Assembly: GCA_015039315.1 (NCBI GenBank)
Contig: WIDE01000059.1
Location: 67,940 to 131,939 of the forward strand
Source: Clavulina sp. PMI_390
Lineage: Eukaryota > Basidiomycota > Agaricomycetes > Cantharellales > Hydnaceae
DNA length: 64,000 nt
Direction: 5' to 3'
Part shown: in pieces, positions 49,231 through 60,370 of the stretch
Numbering within the stretch: position 1 is the stretch's first letter
How the letters are laid out: every line of letters starts with the position of its first letter
Translations under genes and position numbers: made by a program
Notes under the pieces: generated by a model
Database searches by the model: none
The model's input: only the letters and a program-made list of their open reading frames with translations
Told to the model about the DNA's origin: nothing

Positions 49231-50865
49231 ATGCCTGCCTTAGGAAATGTGACTGAGGAGCAGCATAATATCAATGATCAGCTTTCTACGAATAACACGC
49301 TTCCCGATGAGCTTTTGGGAGAAATATTCGTCCTGCTGTACGAGAGTATCGAGCGAGATGGGCCATATAGCGTTGGAGTGACCACTTATGACACTAGTCT
49401 TGTTCTCAGTCATGTGTGCCGGCAATGGCGAAGAGTGGCAGTCCATGTCAGCAAGCTATGGAGTTTCTTCACATTGCGCTCATTCGACCAGAAGGATCTA
49501 CTCTATCGGTTTCTCTCTCGGTCAGGCGAGTTGCGAACCCGTGTGCGATTGGCCGCTTCATGCCAGGGCATCTCTTCGACCACCCTCAATATCGAATCAT
49601 CGCAAGCTCCCCAGATCGCGGCGCTGGAGCTCGGAGATGATATCCTTTTACCCCTTGTTTCCCTATCTCCAGAAGCGAGGCCATTGCTCCATCTTGACTC
49701 CTTCAGCATCCGATTCAACCCTAGAACGAATTGTCGAATCCCAAAGATGTTTATGAAAGCAAGAAAGCTCATAATATCCCGAGCGGAGAATCAGGTGGAT
49801 TTTGAGCAGACTGCCACCAGAGTCACCGACCTGTGTCTAAACGCAACCGAGCCTATTTTTGTCGGGGATGTGATAGATCGGTTCCAATCCGATATCGACA
49901 CCCTCGAGCTGCGTAATATCCGGGGTGTGGGCTATAACCCTACTATCTTTTTGACTAATTTGACGAGCTTGTCTTTGAGCCACTGTTCACCATGGGCATG
50001 GAGAGATCTCTCCGGCTCATGGAAATGCCCAACGCTCCGCTCCCTTTCGGTGACCGTCTGTGATCACCAATTTCACCCAAAGCGGGGAGAACAAAAAATC
50101 CTTCGGGATTTCATAACAACATTGGTACGAGTTTCTCATTTTCATTGGCCAACAATTACTGGAGCTGATGCCTCTCGCCCTTGACAGTTGCTTGGATGCA
50201 CAAATATCGAATCTCTCCGCCTCATTATGAGCTCTATGCATCGCGTAGCTAATGTCTTGGAGCTTCTCAAGGTCGGCACAGATGCACTGCCTGCCCCGCA
50301 CCTTGCATTTCTCGAAGCCCGCCGACCAGACTTTAGTATCGACAAGTACTGCGACAGGTGTGAGCCCACGCCCGAAGTTATCGCTCTGCGCCTCATTGAT
50401 TCGGACTCGTCGTCTGATGAGGACTTCAGTCCTGATGAAGATGAGGAGGAGGAGGATGAGGAAGACAACGATACCGACAGGGACATGGGATTATCTTCTC
50501 ATTCGCTCGCTCAAGTAGACGACCTGCCCTTGTCTGAAGGTGCAATCGAGGAGACGTCAAACAACTCTGACGGTTCTGACTCCGATTCCGACGCATACTC
50601 CAGCGCGGGCTCCGATGACGATGAGTTCTTTTCTCTCCCGAACGTTCGTCCCCCCGCCGGGATCGATTTCTCTTCTCCAATCCTTCCATCCGCGATCTAT
50701 GACATCCTCGAGCCTCGGATGAAAGGTCCTCTTGGATGGGGACTTGAAAACTTGCTGACAACGATACATTTCTCCCGCTCGCTTGTCGGTGCTGATAGCG
50801 AGGCGGCATATAGAGCATGCGGTGTGAACCTCAGAATTATCGAGGACGACCCTAAAGTGGGTTAA
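49231..50865 (+). CDS. F-box protein A (subfamily 1)
   Basis: Predicted substrate adaptor of an SCF ubiquitin ligase. Exons 49231-50124 and 50188-50865 give 523 residues. The F-box is near residues 28-75: LPDELLGEIFVLLYE, then LSHVCRQWRRVAVHVSKLW. After it come irregular leucine-rich segments (DTLELRNIRGV, NLTSLSLSHCSPWAWRDL, PTLRSLSVTVCD). Exon 2 begins with another such unit (IESLRLIMSSMHRVANVLEL), then a CxxC motif (YCDRCEPTPE), a long acidic Ser/Asp tract, the segment EPRMKGPLGWGLENLL and SRSLVG ending in an acidic tail. The in-frame sequence before the ATG has no start codon. It is first in the cluster and about 70% alike to B by eye. Its target protein is unknown. Confidence 0.85.
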
Positions 50866-51213
50866 GCAACATGTCCAACTAGTCTCCACCAGACTCCTTT
50901 TACGCCATCGGAACGCTTGTACACCATCGTAAAACGAGCAAACTTTCCTCCACGTGCTGGACTAGACAAGCACTAGAATTCCATCCAGCCGCGATGATAA
51001 TATACATTATCGACCTAGTCAAGAAAGACCGAGTCCCCCAAATCATGTCAAATGCGTATGCTATGAAATAAGGGGTTATCAGTGACTCGACATAAAGAAC
51101 CGAGAAGTTTAGTACTTTCACCCCTGATAGACCTGGACGTTCTCGGGCGGATCAGGCTTCTCGCAAATAGTCCAACACAATAGCAGTTGACTCACGTCCA
51201 ACATCAGCCAACA
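50866..51213. other. Spacer A-B with shared promoter block
   Basis: Carries the 3' region of gene A, which has relatives near 58590-58690, and the upstream block of gene B. The 24 bp at 51163-51186 are identical to 53305-53328 before gene C, and a TGACTCA site follows at 51188-51194. Confidence 0.6.
51163..51186 (+). repeat. Upstream repeat shared by F-box genes B and C
   Basis: Twenty-four bases beginning gcaaatagtccaacac are identical to 53305-53328. Both copies lie 8-30 bp from the F-box gene start and are followed by TGACTCA. They are either conserved core-promoter sequence or part of the tandem duplication unit. Confidence 0.75.
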
Positions 51214-52844
51214 ATGCTCCCCTCAGGAACGGTGGTTCGGAGGGAAGGCAATATTCATAGGCACTCCTCTACGAAATTTAGCCTCCCTGACGAGCTTCTG
51301 GGAGAGGTTTTCGTCCTGTTGTATAACAGCGTGGAGCGAGATGGTCCATATACCAGGGTGACCACTTACGATACTAGCCTTATTCTCAGTCATACGTGCC
51401 GGCAATGGAGAAGAGTAGCGATCCATATCAGCAAGCTATGGGGTTTCTTCGCATTGCGCTCATTCAAACAGAAAGATCTACTCTATCTGTTCCTGTCGCG
51501 GTTGGGTGAATCCCGAGCTCGTGTGCGCTTGCTCGCTTCTTGCTGGAGCGTCTCCACAACCACTCTTCGTATCGATCTGTCTCAAGCTCCCCAGATCGCA
51601 GCGCTGGAGCTCGAGCATGGTGACCTTATGGACCTCATCTCCCTATCTCAAGACGCAAGGGCTTTGTTCCATCTTGATGCCTTCAGCGTCCGATTCAACC
51701 CGCACGGGAATAACCGAATTCCGAAGGCGTTTATGCAAACAAGAAAGCTCACAGTATCTCGACCGAAGAGAATGGTGCACTTTGACGATACTGATATCAG
51801 AGTCACTGACCTTTGTGTCAAGGCAACTGCACTTTTCTGGGTTTGGGACCTTCTCAAGTCGCTTCGATCCTCTATCAATACGCTTGAACTGCGTGATATC
51901 CACGGCGTGGGATATGATCCCCCTTTCCTAGCACCTAATTTAACGAGCCTATCTCTGAGCCATTGTTCACCGCCTGTGTGGAAAGTACTACCCACATCAT
52001 TTGAATGCCCATCCCTCCGCTCCCTTTCAGTAACCCTTTGCGATCGCCAATTTCACCCAATGCGGGGAGATCAGAGAGCCTTTCGGGATTTTATGTTAAG
52101 TTTGGTGCGGATTCTCAATCTCCGATCAACCACTACCATAGCTGATACTTTGGTCCCTTCTTTTTATAGTTGCGTCGGTTCCCAGATATCAGCTCTCTTC
52201 ACCTCATCATGAGCTCTATGCGCCGTGTAGCTGACGTCTTGGAGGTTCTCCGGGTCGGAAAATCTGATACAAGCGTACCGCTTGCTCCACGGCTTGAAGT
52301 TCTCGAGGCTCGACGGCCAGATTCCCATGTCGACGGCTACTGCGAAAGGTGTGAGCCTACGCCTGAGACCATCGCTCTGTTACTTGATGACACAGAATCG
52401 TCGCCCGATGAGGATTTCAATCCTGACGATGACGATGAAGATGGTGATGACAAGGTACCATCTTCCCAGTCACTCCCTCAGGCGGATGACCTACTCTCGT
52501 CTGGAGGTGTCCGTGAGGAGGCATCAAACGACTCTGACGATAACCTTGATAAGTCCGATTCTGATTCGGACGCATACTCAAATGTAGTCTCCGAAGATGA
52601 CCAGTTCTTCTCCTTACCTGGCGTCGATCCTCCCCCCGGGATCGATTTCTCCCCCCTAACCCTGCCATCCGCAACTTTCGACATCTTAGAGCCTCGGATA
52701 AGGGGTCCGCTTGGTTCGGGACTCGAAAGTCTACTTACTACAATATGTTTATCCCGCTCGCTTGTTGATCCTGAAACCGAAGCTGCATATAAGGAATGCG
52801 CTATTAACCTCAAAATTATCGAGGAAGTCCCCGGCAGGGATTGA
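51214..52844 (+). CDS. F-box protein B (subfamily 1)
   Basis: Second tandem copy. Exons 51214-52104 and 52170-52844 give 521 residues. The F-box reads LPDELLGEVFVLLYN with LSHTCRQWRRVAIHISKLW. Exon 2 starts LRRFPDISSLHLIMSSMRR and keeps the CxxC (YCERCEPTPE), the acidic tract, LDKSDSDSDAYS and the terminal LGSGLESLLTT...SRSLVDPETEAAY block. The intron position and phase equal those of A, C, E and G. Differences from A are spread evenly, with no stop codons, so selection appears to hold the frame. Function as an SCF adaptor is inferred from the F-box alone. Confidence 0.85.
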
Positions 52845-53335
52845 GGAGTTTGTGCAACCAGTCGTCACCAGACTCGTTCTACGCCCTTACAACGCGTGGA
52901 CACTACACTATCGTCCGTTGCACGTTCCAACCCTCTTTATGTCGGAAGGGTTTACATCAGGATAAGACCTAAGGACTATTCCCCCTATTATTCCTCGTCG
53001 CTGATGACTGACACACTTCCATCCGTAGAGCACACACAAATTTAATATCCTGATAACACCGTACGCAGACTAATTAGTAATTCACTGTGATACTCACAAG
53101 CTACATTATGATACGTACGATGCTAGAACCCTTGGCCAATTATCACTCTCCATTTTCTATTTCTCTTTCGCCTCACCCGCACTTATTCCGGACCGCCTTT
53201 CTTTGCAGAATAGTCTCCCCCGGGTAGTTCTACGCGCGCACAAAGCGCCGCAGCCCTGAACAGCTAATAAACAAGACAACAACATTGGGCTAATCGGGCC
53301 TCCTGCAAATAGTCCAACACAATAGCAGGTGACTC
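52845..53335. other. Spacer B-C
   Basis: Contains the 3' region of gene B and the promoter of gene C, including the repeat copy 53305-53328 and a TGACTCA at 53330-53336 that overlaps the gene C start codon. Nothing else is seen. Confidence 0.5.
53305..53328 (+). repeat. Upstream repeat, copy before gene C
   Basis: Identical over 24 bp to 51163-51186 before gene B. It ends eight bases before the gene C ATG. Confidence 0.75.
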
Positions 53336-55020
53336 ATGCCTCCCACCAGCCAACAATGCCCACCTCAGGAACGGTTGTTCAGGCAAGGCAATATCTGTAA
53401 TCACCGATATGTGAACATTACCCTTCCCGGCGAGCTTCTGGGAGAAATCTTCGTCCTGCTGTATGAAAGGGTGGAGCGAGATGGCGCATCATTTCGTGGT
53501 CTGACCACTTACAACACCAGCCTTACTCTCAGTCATGTGTGCCAACAATGGCGAAGAGTAACGTTCCATACCAGCAAACTTTGGCGCTATATCACATTAA
53601 CCTCATTCGACCAGAAGGATCTTCTTTCTCTGTTTCTGTCCCATTCTGGCGAATATCGCACGCGCGTGCATCTACTCGCGTCATGCTTTTCTAGCCCTAA
53701 CATGCCCACTAATAGGGCGAGGACCCTCAGCATTGACCATATCCATGCTCGCCAAATAAGAGCCTTGGAATTCGAGGATGACAAACTCATGGCCCTCATT
53801 CTCATACCTAGTGAGGCAAAGCCTTTGTTCCATCTTGACTCCCTTACTGTCCAGTTCCGTCTGAACGCCAGGAGCTCTCCAATCCCGGGGATCCTGATGC
53901 AGACAAGGAAGCTCATATTATCTCGAATCCAGACAGCGTTACGCGTTGCACAACCTACCACCCCAGTTACCGATCTCTGTGTGAAAACAAGCGATCTTTT
54001 GGTCGTTGGAGAACTGATAAAGTCGCTCCGTTCAGAGCTCACATGCCTTGAGCTAGGTGGGATCACGGGTCGGAGAATCAAGCCCCCTTCACCACTGCTC
54101 CATTTAACCAGCCTTTCCCTGAGCCACTGTATACCTCGCGTGTGGCCAGATATTTCCACGTCATTTCAATGCCCATCACTCTGTTCCCTTTCGGTGGCCA
54201 TTTGCGACCGTCAGTTCCATCCCAAACGCGGAGACCAAAGAGTCCTCCGTGATTTTATCACAAAACTGGTACGCATATCACAATCTCATCAACGACTGAT
54301 TGCCAGAGCTAACGCCCGCTCCCTTTCCTTTCATAGTTACACCAATTCACAAATATCGACACTTTTCGCCTCATCATGACGTCTATGCATCGCGCAGCCG
54401 ACATCTTGGAGAATCTTCAAGTTGGCACAAACACATCGCTTGCTCCGCGCCTTGCAACTCTCGAAGTTCGTCGGCCGGATTTTCGAATCGACAGCTACTG
54501 CCAAATGTGTGAGCCCACACCCGAGATCATCGCCCTGCGCCTTATCGAAACAGATTCCTCCTCTGATGAGGACGTCGATCCCGACGATGAGAGTGGGGAT
54601 GAAGACGGTGACGACGAGGTGTCATCTTCTCATTCTCTGGCTCAAGGGGATAATCTACCTTCATCAGGAGGCGCTTTGGAGGAGGGATCGAATGAATCTG
54701 ATGGATTCGATGGTTATGATTCTGATAGTTCTGATTCCGATTCTGACGCATACTCAAGCGCGGGCTCCGATGATGACCAGTTCTTTCCTCTCCCGAACAT
54801 TGATTTCCCGGCCGGAATCGATCTCTCTTCTCCAATACTACCATCCGCGACCTATGGCATCCTTGAGCCTCGGATGAAGGGTCCGCTTGGTTGGGGGCTT
54901 GAAAACCTACTCAGCACAGTATGTTTCTCCCGCTCGCTTGTCGATCCTGAAAGCGAAATGTCATATGGAGAATGCGGCATTGACTTCAAAATCATTGAGG
55001 ACGACCCTAATATGGGTTGA
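53336..55020 (+). CDS. F-box protein C (subfamily 1)
   Basis: Third tandem copy. Exons 53336-54268 and 54337-55020 give 538 residues. The F-box begins LPGELLGEIFVLLYE (Gly replaces the usual Asp) and continues LSHVCQQWRRVTFHTSKLW. An insertion relative to A and B lies after the first leucine-rich unit (SSPNMPTNRARTLSIDH). Exon 2 starts LHQFTNIDTFRLIMTSMHR and carries YCQMCEPTPE, an acidic tract with a DSDSSDSDSDAYSS run, and the block LGWGLENLLSTVCFSRSLVD. The start differs from A and B: the copy uses an ATG made from the end of the shared TGACTCATG sequence, while the homologous ATG is out of frame. Confidence 0.85.
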
Positions 55021-55215
55021 GCGACTCGTTCTCCACCTTCAGAATGCATGTACAACAGAATGCTACCAATCAAAGAAAATTTCCCCTTGTGGTGCACCAA
55101 AACGACTCGGATTCCATCCCTTGCAATAAAATTCTGTATTATACAGCTATTCAAAAGAGAATGACCCCATGATCCAAGTAACGCCTGGATGCCATACGAC
55201 AAGGAACATGACAAA

Positions 55216-56931
55216 CTAGTCATCCAGAACGACGAAATTGAGCACTTGGTTCCGATAGAGCTCAACGCGCGCATTATCCACGAGCGAGCGAGATAGGCGC
55301 AGGGTATTGAGTCCCAACTGTGGGGTATTCAAGGGGTTATTTTTGTGAGCTGATTTCGCATTGAGGGTTGAAGGTCGTGCGAGCCATGGTTTGAGGGCGC
55401 TGTATACGAGAGAAGGGTAATGAGGGAAGGGGGAACGTATTGACATCTCGGGGATGAAGTCGGCATTGAGAGGATCTCGCTCTTCTTCTAGGATCTGCGA
55501 ATCCTCTGTGTTGGGTGTATCTTCTTCCCCCAAGGGTGTCTGAGGCATTCCCAGATCAACAAACACTGGCTCATCTAGACTACTAGAACTCTCCTCACTA
55601 TTGAGGGACCATGACGACTTATAGCCGAAAAGTTTTGCAAATGATGAAGAATAAGGCAATCGACGGCAATTTCTACATTGCTTGTCAACTCCCTCTGGGC
55701 GTCGGATCTCCAAGGTACGCAGGTGAGGGAGGGACATATTAAGATGTGAATAAGTGCCGGCAGCTCGTGATAGTGGGAGCGAGAGGGCGTTCCAGCCGGC
55801 GAGGAATAGCGAGAGGGTCTCGAGCGTAGGCATGGCATTCAGCTAGAACATATGTAGTGAGTAAAATGGTTACTTCGCAGGGAGAAATTGAAAACTCGCT
55901 AGTAAGGGTAGTATGGATGCAAAATTTGATTCAGGTGACAGCCACGACTTTGGCGCAAAGCTGCAGAATCGCAACCGGAGAGTTTGAAGATTCGGCAAGC
56001 TCAACACCGAAGTCATTCCGATCAGCGCATCCTCAGAGCTGTGGCTGATTGATAGTCTCACAAGGGATGGGAGGAGGAGATTGAACGTTGGAAGACTATC
56101 TGCCCTCCAGTTGGTTATTTCTAACAGCTCAAGCTCAGTGAGCTGAGAGGCAATTGATTGTATCAAGTGACTCGCAGGGCACAAGCCCCAATACTCCAAT
56201 GAAAGCTCATTGATAGCGAATCCTTCAAGGGAGTAGGTCGAATCCTCCTTATGCCTCGTCAGTTCCGCCGAAATTGATATTTTATGAGGAAGGGGAAACA
56301 AGTTTCTCGCCTCCGGTAGATCTTGCCAGGCGACGAAGATGCTCTCGAGGCTGAAGGACGAGTTGGCTGCACCAGAAGTCGTGAGTGCTAAGACAGAGTC
56401 CCTCTGATGAAATTTGATTGTGCGAATTTGTGGTGCGTCGATATCGGTGATGGGGATACAGGCATGTGGCCAGTGGCCGGATTGAATGGCTTTGGGTGGA
56501 TGAAAGCGGCCAATAGTGAGACAAAGGCGATATCCTCGAGAACTTGCTGCGAAGAGCGGGAGGAGTGGGGTTTGGAGAGGGAATGAAAGCTTGAGCTCTT
56601 GCCAAAGTTCACTTCTCTGTTGTGCAACAGCGCGCATTCGACGGCACACATGGCTTAGCCATAATCCGGTCTCCCAAGCCTCAGGCCCATCATATGAGTC
56701 CTCTTCTTGGTAGCGCAGACGATGATGGTAGACGAGTACGAATATCTCGCTCAGGATTTCGTCCGGTAAGCGGAGGAACGCGTTCGTAACTTGCTGCACA
56801 GCAGCCCGTTTCTGAGTAAGTTTAGCTAAGAGCAGAGATGTAGCTTTGTGGATTATCTCGACAGCTTCAATGCTATCGTCAAGGTCATTCACGATGGCGG
56901 CGACTCGTTCGCGAGTTTGTTGCTTTCTCAT
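55216..56931 (-). pseudogene. F-box gene D (subfamily 2), 5' end cut off
   Basis: Minus-strand relative with a different N-terminal region. Exons 55900-56931 and 55216-55842 give up to 552 residues. The opening MRKQQTRERVAAIVNDLDDS leads into a helix (SLLLAKLTQKRAAVQQV) and then the F-box LPDEILSEIFVLVYH...LSHVCRRMRAVAQQRSELW, followed by leucine-rich units. The tail keeps a CRNC motif, SRSLVDNARVELY and FVVLDD. Two oddities appear. The junction of the two exons needs a GC donor (CTA then gcgagt), where gene F has gtaag at the same place. Also, about 55 residues present in D' and F before MRKQQ are missing, because homology stops abruptly at 56955, where an inverted repeat begins. It may be a damaged copy, or may use the internal Met. 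Confidence 0.65.
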
Positions 56932-56954
56932 GAAGCTGAGCCCAGACAGACTTG

Positions 56955-58158
56955 GTCCCCGACAAAACGAAGTTGGAGGGTTTTGTGGTGAATCCCTTCA
57001 ATTCAGTAAACTTTTTCACAATCTGCGACCGAGTCTCTAACGGCGCTTAAATTTTGTCTGCCTCTGTGTCCGCCTATTCCTATACTATTTCATGTATCGA
57101 ATGCGCATATAGGCACTATTTAACCTGATCTACTGCATTATATGGCTCAAATGCGAGCCAACCCAGTAAACCTGCGACCTTTTGACTGCTGTGTCTCGGT
57201 TGGTCCCGAGCCAGGCTGTGGAAATTAAATCGTGACCACGCATGGTCACAACTTCTTGCTCTCGTTCTTGCGATGCTCGACGTTGACAGAGCTTAACAAC
57301 TTGAGATAAAATGGTAGCCTGTCTGCAGGAGCTAACTATAGGGATCCCATTCTGTCTGACGCGCAATTCCTTTAACTCTTGTGGTCACTTCCTAGCTCCT
57401 AGTCTGTTGACAGACGACAGCTAACCAGGAGGGGCGATCTATCCACGGTTCTCTGTCGCTCCTACCACGCTAGTTCCAGGGTCCCATTGTTTCATACTGT
57501 ATCTCGCACGCTCGCACGCATCTCGTCAAGGCACTGCTATGCCACCATGGCGCAAGTCACCCTGCTAGCGCGTCGAGTGATTCAATTCGCAATAATCTGC
57601 CACTGAGACCACTGGAATCAAACACATTAATCTGGTGGTATACGCGGGTTGCACTGCTGAAGACGGAAAGGAGTACCGGGAGGAGAGTAGCAGAGGACGG
57701 CCGGCAGCACTCCATCGGATATTTAAGATGCGTTTCAGGTATATACTGTGGCATGGGCCATCTCCACTGTCGTTGAGCCTTATTACTCCTTATCCGTCAG
57801 TATGAGCTGCCATTTTGCGCATACGCTTTAGCCCGCGTCGTTCAGCATGGTTTCTTGTATCGTCCCACCCAGCTCTTTGCGGTCTTGCTCTTCGTGTGTT
57901 TTTTGCCCTGCGATCGTATCAAATTTCACTTCCCTTTACACCTATCTCCGTCCATACTTGAAAATACTTTACGCTCTCATACTAGTATAGGACCGACAGC
58001 CGTTGCTCTCCAGGCCCGAGTTGTGTCTTGTTATTGGTAGACAAGATTGAAAATTCAATAGTATTTGTTAGCATCTCCACACATTCTGATTGAACGCCTT
58101 TCATGATTTCTTGTGATCAGCGCCGTGGTCCGTTTAGTTGTTGTGTTTTGTCGGGGAC
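56955..58158. mobile_element. Candidate non-autonomous insertion with 14-bp terminal inverted repeats
   Basis: The 14 bases at 56955-56968 (GTCCCCGACAAAAC) are exactly inverted at 58145-58158. The left end coincides with the point where gene D loses similarity to D', within one base or so. The 1204 bp between have no transposase-like frame; the three frames of 60-78 codons show no motif. The right end touches the N run, so a target-site duplication cannot be read. A MITE-like DNA element that landed in the F-box gene is the simplest reading. Alternative: a contig-end artefact at an inverted haplotype. Confidence 0.5.
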
Positions 58159-58194
58159 NNNNNNNNNNNNNNNNNNNNNNNNNNNNNNNNNNNN
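58159..58194. other. Assembly gap of 36 N
   Basis: Unknown bases inside the F-box cluster. The sequence just right of the gap (58195-58264) repeats 56883-56957 with roughly ten per cent differences, so the gap joins two related but unequal sequences. Its true length may be far more than 36 bp. Confidence 0.95.
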
Positions 58195-58415
58195 AGGTCA
58201 TTCACGATGGCGGCGACTCGTTCGCGAGTTTGTTGTTTTCTCATAGAGCTTAGCCCGGACAAACTTGGTGGCAAATCATCGTAGCGAGGACATTCGAAGG
58301 TGTCCACAAGTGAATACACCGCCGCTTGGGCTCCTGAGGCGTCGAGAAGGGCCACCATTGTTTCTTGAAGGTTTAGAAGCAAAGGGTTGAGTCCAAAAGT
58401 TGGAGATTCGGACAT
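58195..58415 (-). pseudogene. N-terminal part of F-box gene D' (subfamily 2), cut by the gap
   Basis: Codes from MSESPTFGLNPLLLNLQETM through ALLDASGAQAAVYSLVDTF and PRYDDLPPSLSGLSSMRKQQ to AAIVND, where the N run starts. It matches the first 70 residues of gene F (ALLDASEAQAAVQSLLDTF) and overlaps gene D from MRKQQ on. Thus it shows what gene D lacks. It is either a second paralogue whose body lies in the gap, or the intact allele of D joined by mistake. The start could also be the later Met (MVALLD) used by F. Confidence 0.7.
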
Positions 58416-58836
58416 GGTGACCCGGGGGCTCGTGCCTGTCACTGGAATGCGACCGGCGACGCCTCAACTCACTCCATGCCTGCTGAAGGACTTGGGCGGC
58501 TAGTGGTCTCCCGACTCTTTCTATGCCTTTGAATGTATGTAGCCATTAGGTTGTTACAAACCAAGCAAAATCTACTTAAGGTATCGGGCCAGCCAGCACT
58601 CGAATTCCATCCGTGTGCGATGACTATTTGCATTATCTAGGTAGCCAAAAGGGACCGACTACCATGAGTTATGTAAGATGGGCATGTCATAAGATGAGGA
58701 GTTTCGAGGGACTAGTCACACCGCCGAGAAGAATAAAAACGGTCACCAAAAAAAAAGTTGGTGGACAGACGCCGTGACCTGTCAGCCACACCTAGGTGAC
58801 CTGTGTCTGTCTGTCACTGATCTGCCATCCCAAACC
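58416..58836. other. Spacer D'-E with relic of a subfamily 1 gene end
   Basis: From about 58495 to 58690 the plus strand resembles the 3' flank of gene A (about 50876-51060), most clearly gaattccatcc, then gcgatga, cattatc and gaccga in the same order. This suggests that a subfamily 1 gene once ended here. It also holds the divergent promoters of D' and E. Confidence 0.55.
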
Positions 58837-60370
58837 ATGCCTGCTGATGTCGGATCTGAGATTGAAGTCAATGCCAACGTTCGACTTTCCACAAACACGA
58901 CCCTTCCAAATGAGCTTCTAGGGGATATTTTTATCCTGCTGTACGAGACAGTGGAGGGAGAGGACCCACTGAGATCAACTGCTGATCTTACGAGCCTTAC
59001 TCTCAGTCATGTATGCCAACAATGGCGAAGGGTTTCGATTCATATCAGCAAACTCTGGAGCTTGTTCTCGGTGCACTCACTCGACCAAAAAGAACTCTTT
59101 TTTCTCTTCCTATCCCGTTCTGGCGAGTGCCGAACGCATGTGCGCATGCTCGCTTCATGCATTACCGGCCCCAAGGATACGACGCTCATTATCAGACCAG
59201 TTCACGCCTTCCAGATTCGATCACTGACATTCGACCATGCCGCCCTCATCCCTTTCGTTCTCGTGTCCCCAGAAGCGCGTTCTTCACTCCATCTTGACTC
59301 CCTCAGTATACAATTTAGCTCCCATCACCAGGGTCCTCCGATCCCAAACATCTTTATGCAGACAAAAAGGCTCATATTGTCTCGGATGAATACACTGGCA
59401 CGCATCGAGCAGCCTGCCACCCCGATCACTGATCTGTGTCTGGAAACCACCGACCTTTCCTTGGTCGCCAAACTTGTCAAGTTACCCTACTTCGAGATCA
59501 CCACTCTTGAACTACGCGGAATCACGGGCTGGAGGATAGAACCTCCTACCCTACTATCTCATTTGACTAGCCTTTCTCTGCACCACTGCATGCCCTGGAT
59601 GTGGCAGGATCTTCCTGGTTCATTTCGGTGCCCATCACTTCGCTCCCTTTCGGTGAACATCTGCGACCGTAACTTCGATCCAGTGCCTGGAGAGCACAGG
59701 TTTGTCCGAGACTTTGTGTCACAATTGGTGTGGCTATATCAATCTTGCTTTTGGAATACACCTTCATTCCTTTTCCCTTTGGCAGTTACATGAATTCCCG
59801 AGCGTTGACTCCCTCCACCTCAGCATGAGTTCCATGCATCGACTGACCGACATCTTAGGCATTCTCAAGGTCGGGATGTCTGATGCAGGCACCACGCTTG
59901 CTCCACGCCTCACACTTCTCGAAGCACGTTCCACAAACTATTGCGTTGATGGTTACTGCGAAGTCTGTGATCCCACACGTGTTGTCACACATTCGTGGTC
60001 CGACATTGATTCCGACGATGATGACGGCGGCGTAGAGGCTTCGTCTCGATCTGCCCTCGAGGGAGAGAATCCACCCTTGCCAGGAGATGCTTCTGATGTG
60101 CCAATCGATTCGAGTGTTGGTTCGGATTCGTCAAGCAATCACTCCGCTGATGAGAATTCAGCTACCCTATCAGAGGGCGGTATCCCCACTCCAGCCCTCC
60201 CGTCCACGATTTATGGCATCCTGGAGCCCCGAATGAAAGGCCCGCTGAGCTTGGGTCTCGAAAGGTCGTTTACAAAGCTGTGTATCTCCCGATTGCTCAT
60301 TGATCCTGAAAGCGAAGCGGCATACAGGGGATGTGGCATCAAGCTCGATATTATTGAAGATAGCCTTTGA
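58837..60370 (+). CDS. F-box protein E (subfamily 1)
   Basis: Fourth plus-strand copy. Exons 58837-59727 and 59786-60370 give 491 residues. The F-box reads LPNELLGDIFILLYE (Asn and Asp changes) with LSHVCQQWRRVSIHISKLW. Leucine-rich units include TTLELRGITGWRI and SLSLHHCMPWMWQDL. Exon 2 starts LHEFPSVDSLHLSMSSMHR; the CxxC is YCEVCDPTRV, so the usual EPTPE is altered. The acidic tract is about 30 residues shorter than in A-C. The end keeps LSLGLERSFTKLCISRLLID with one Leu replacing Ser-Leu. It is the most diverged of the five copies, yet has no stops. Confidence 0.83.

Noticed and set aside
55216..58415. D and D' as one continuous gene
   Set aside because: The two overlap by about 75 bp of diverged sequence around MRKQQTRERV, so they cannot be two halves of a single gene without an assembly error.
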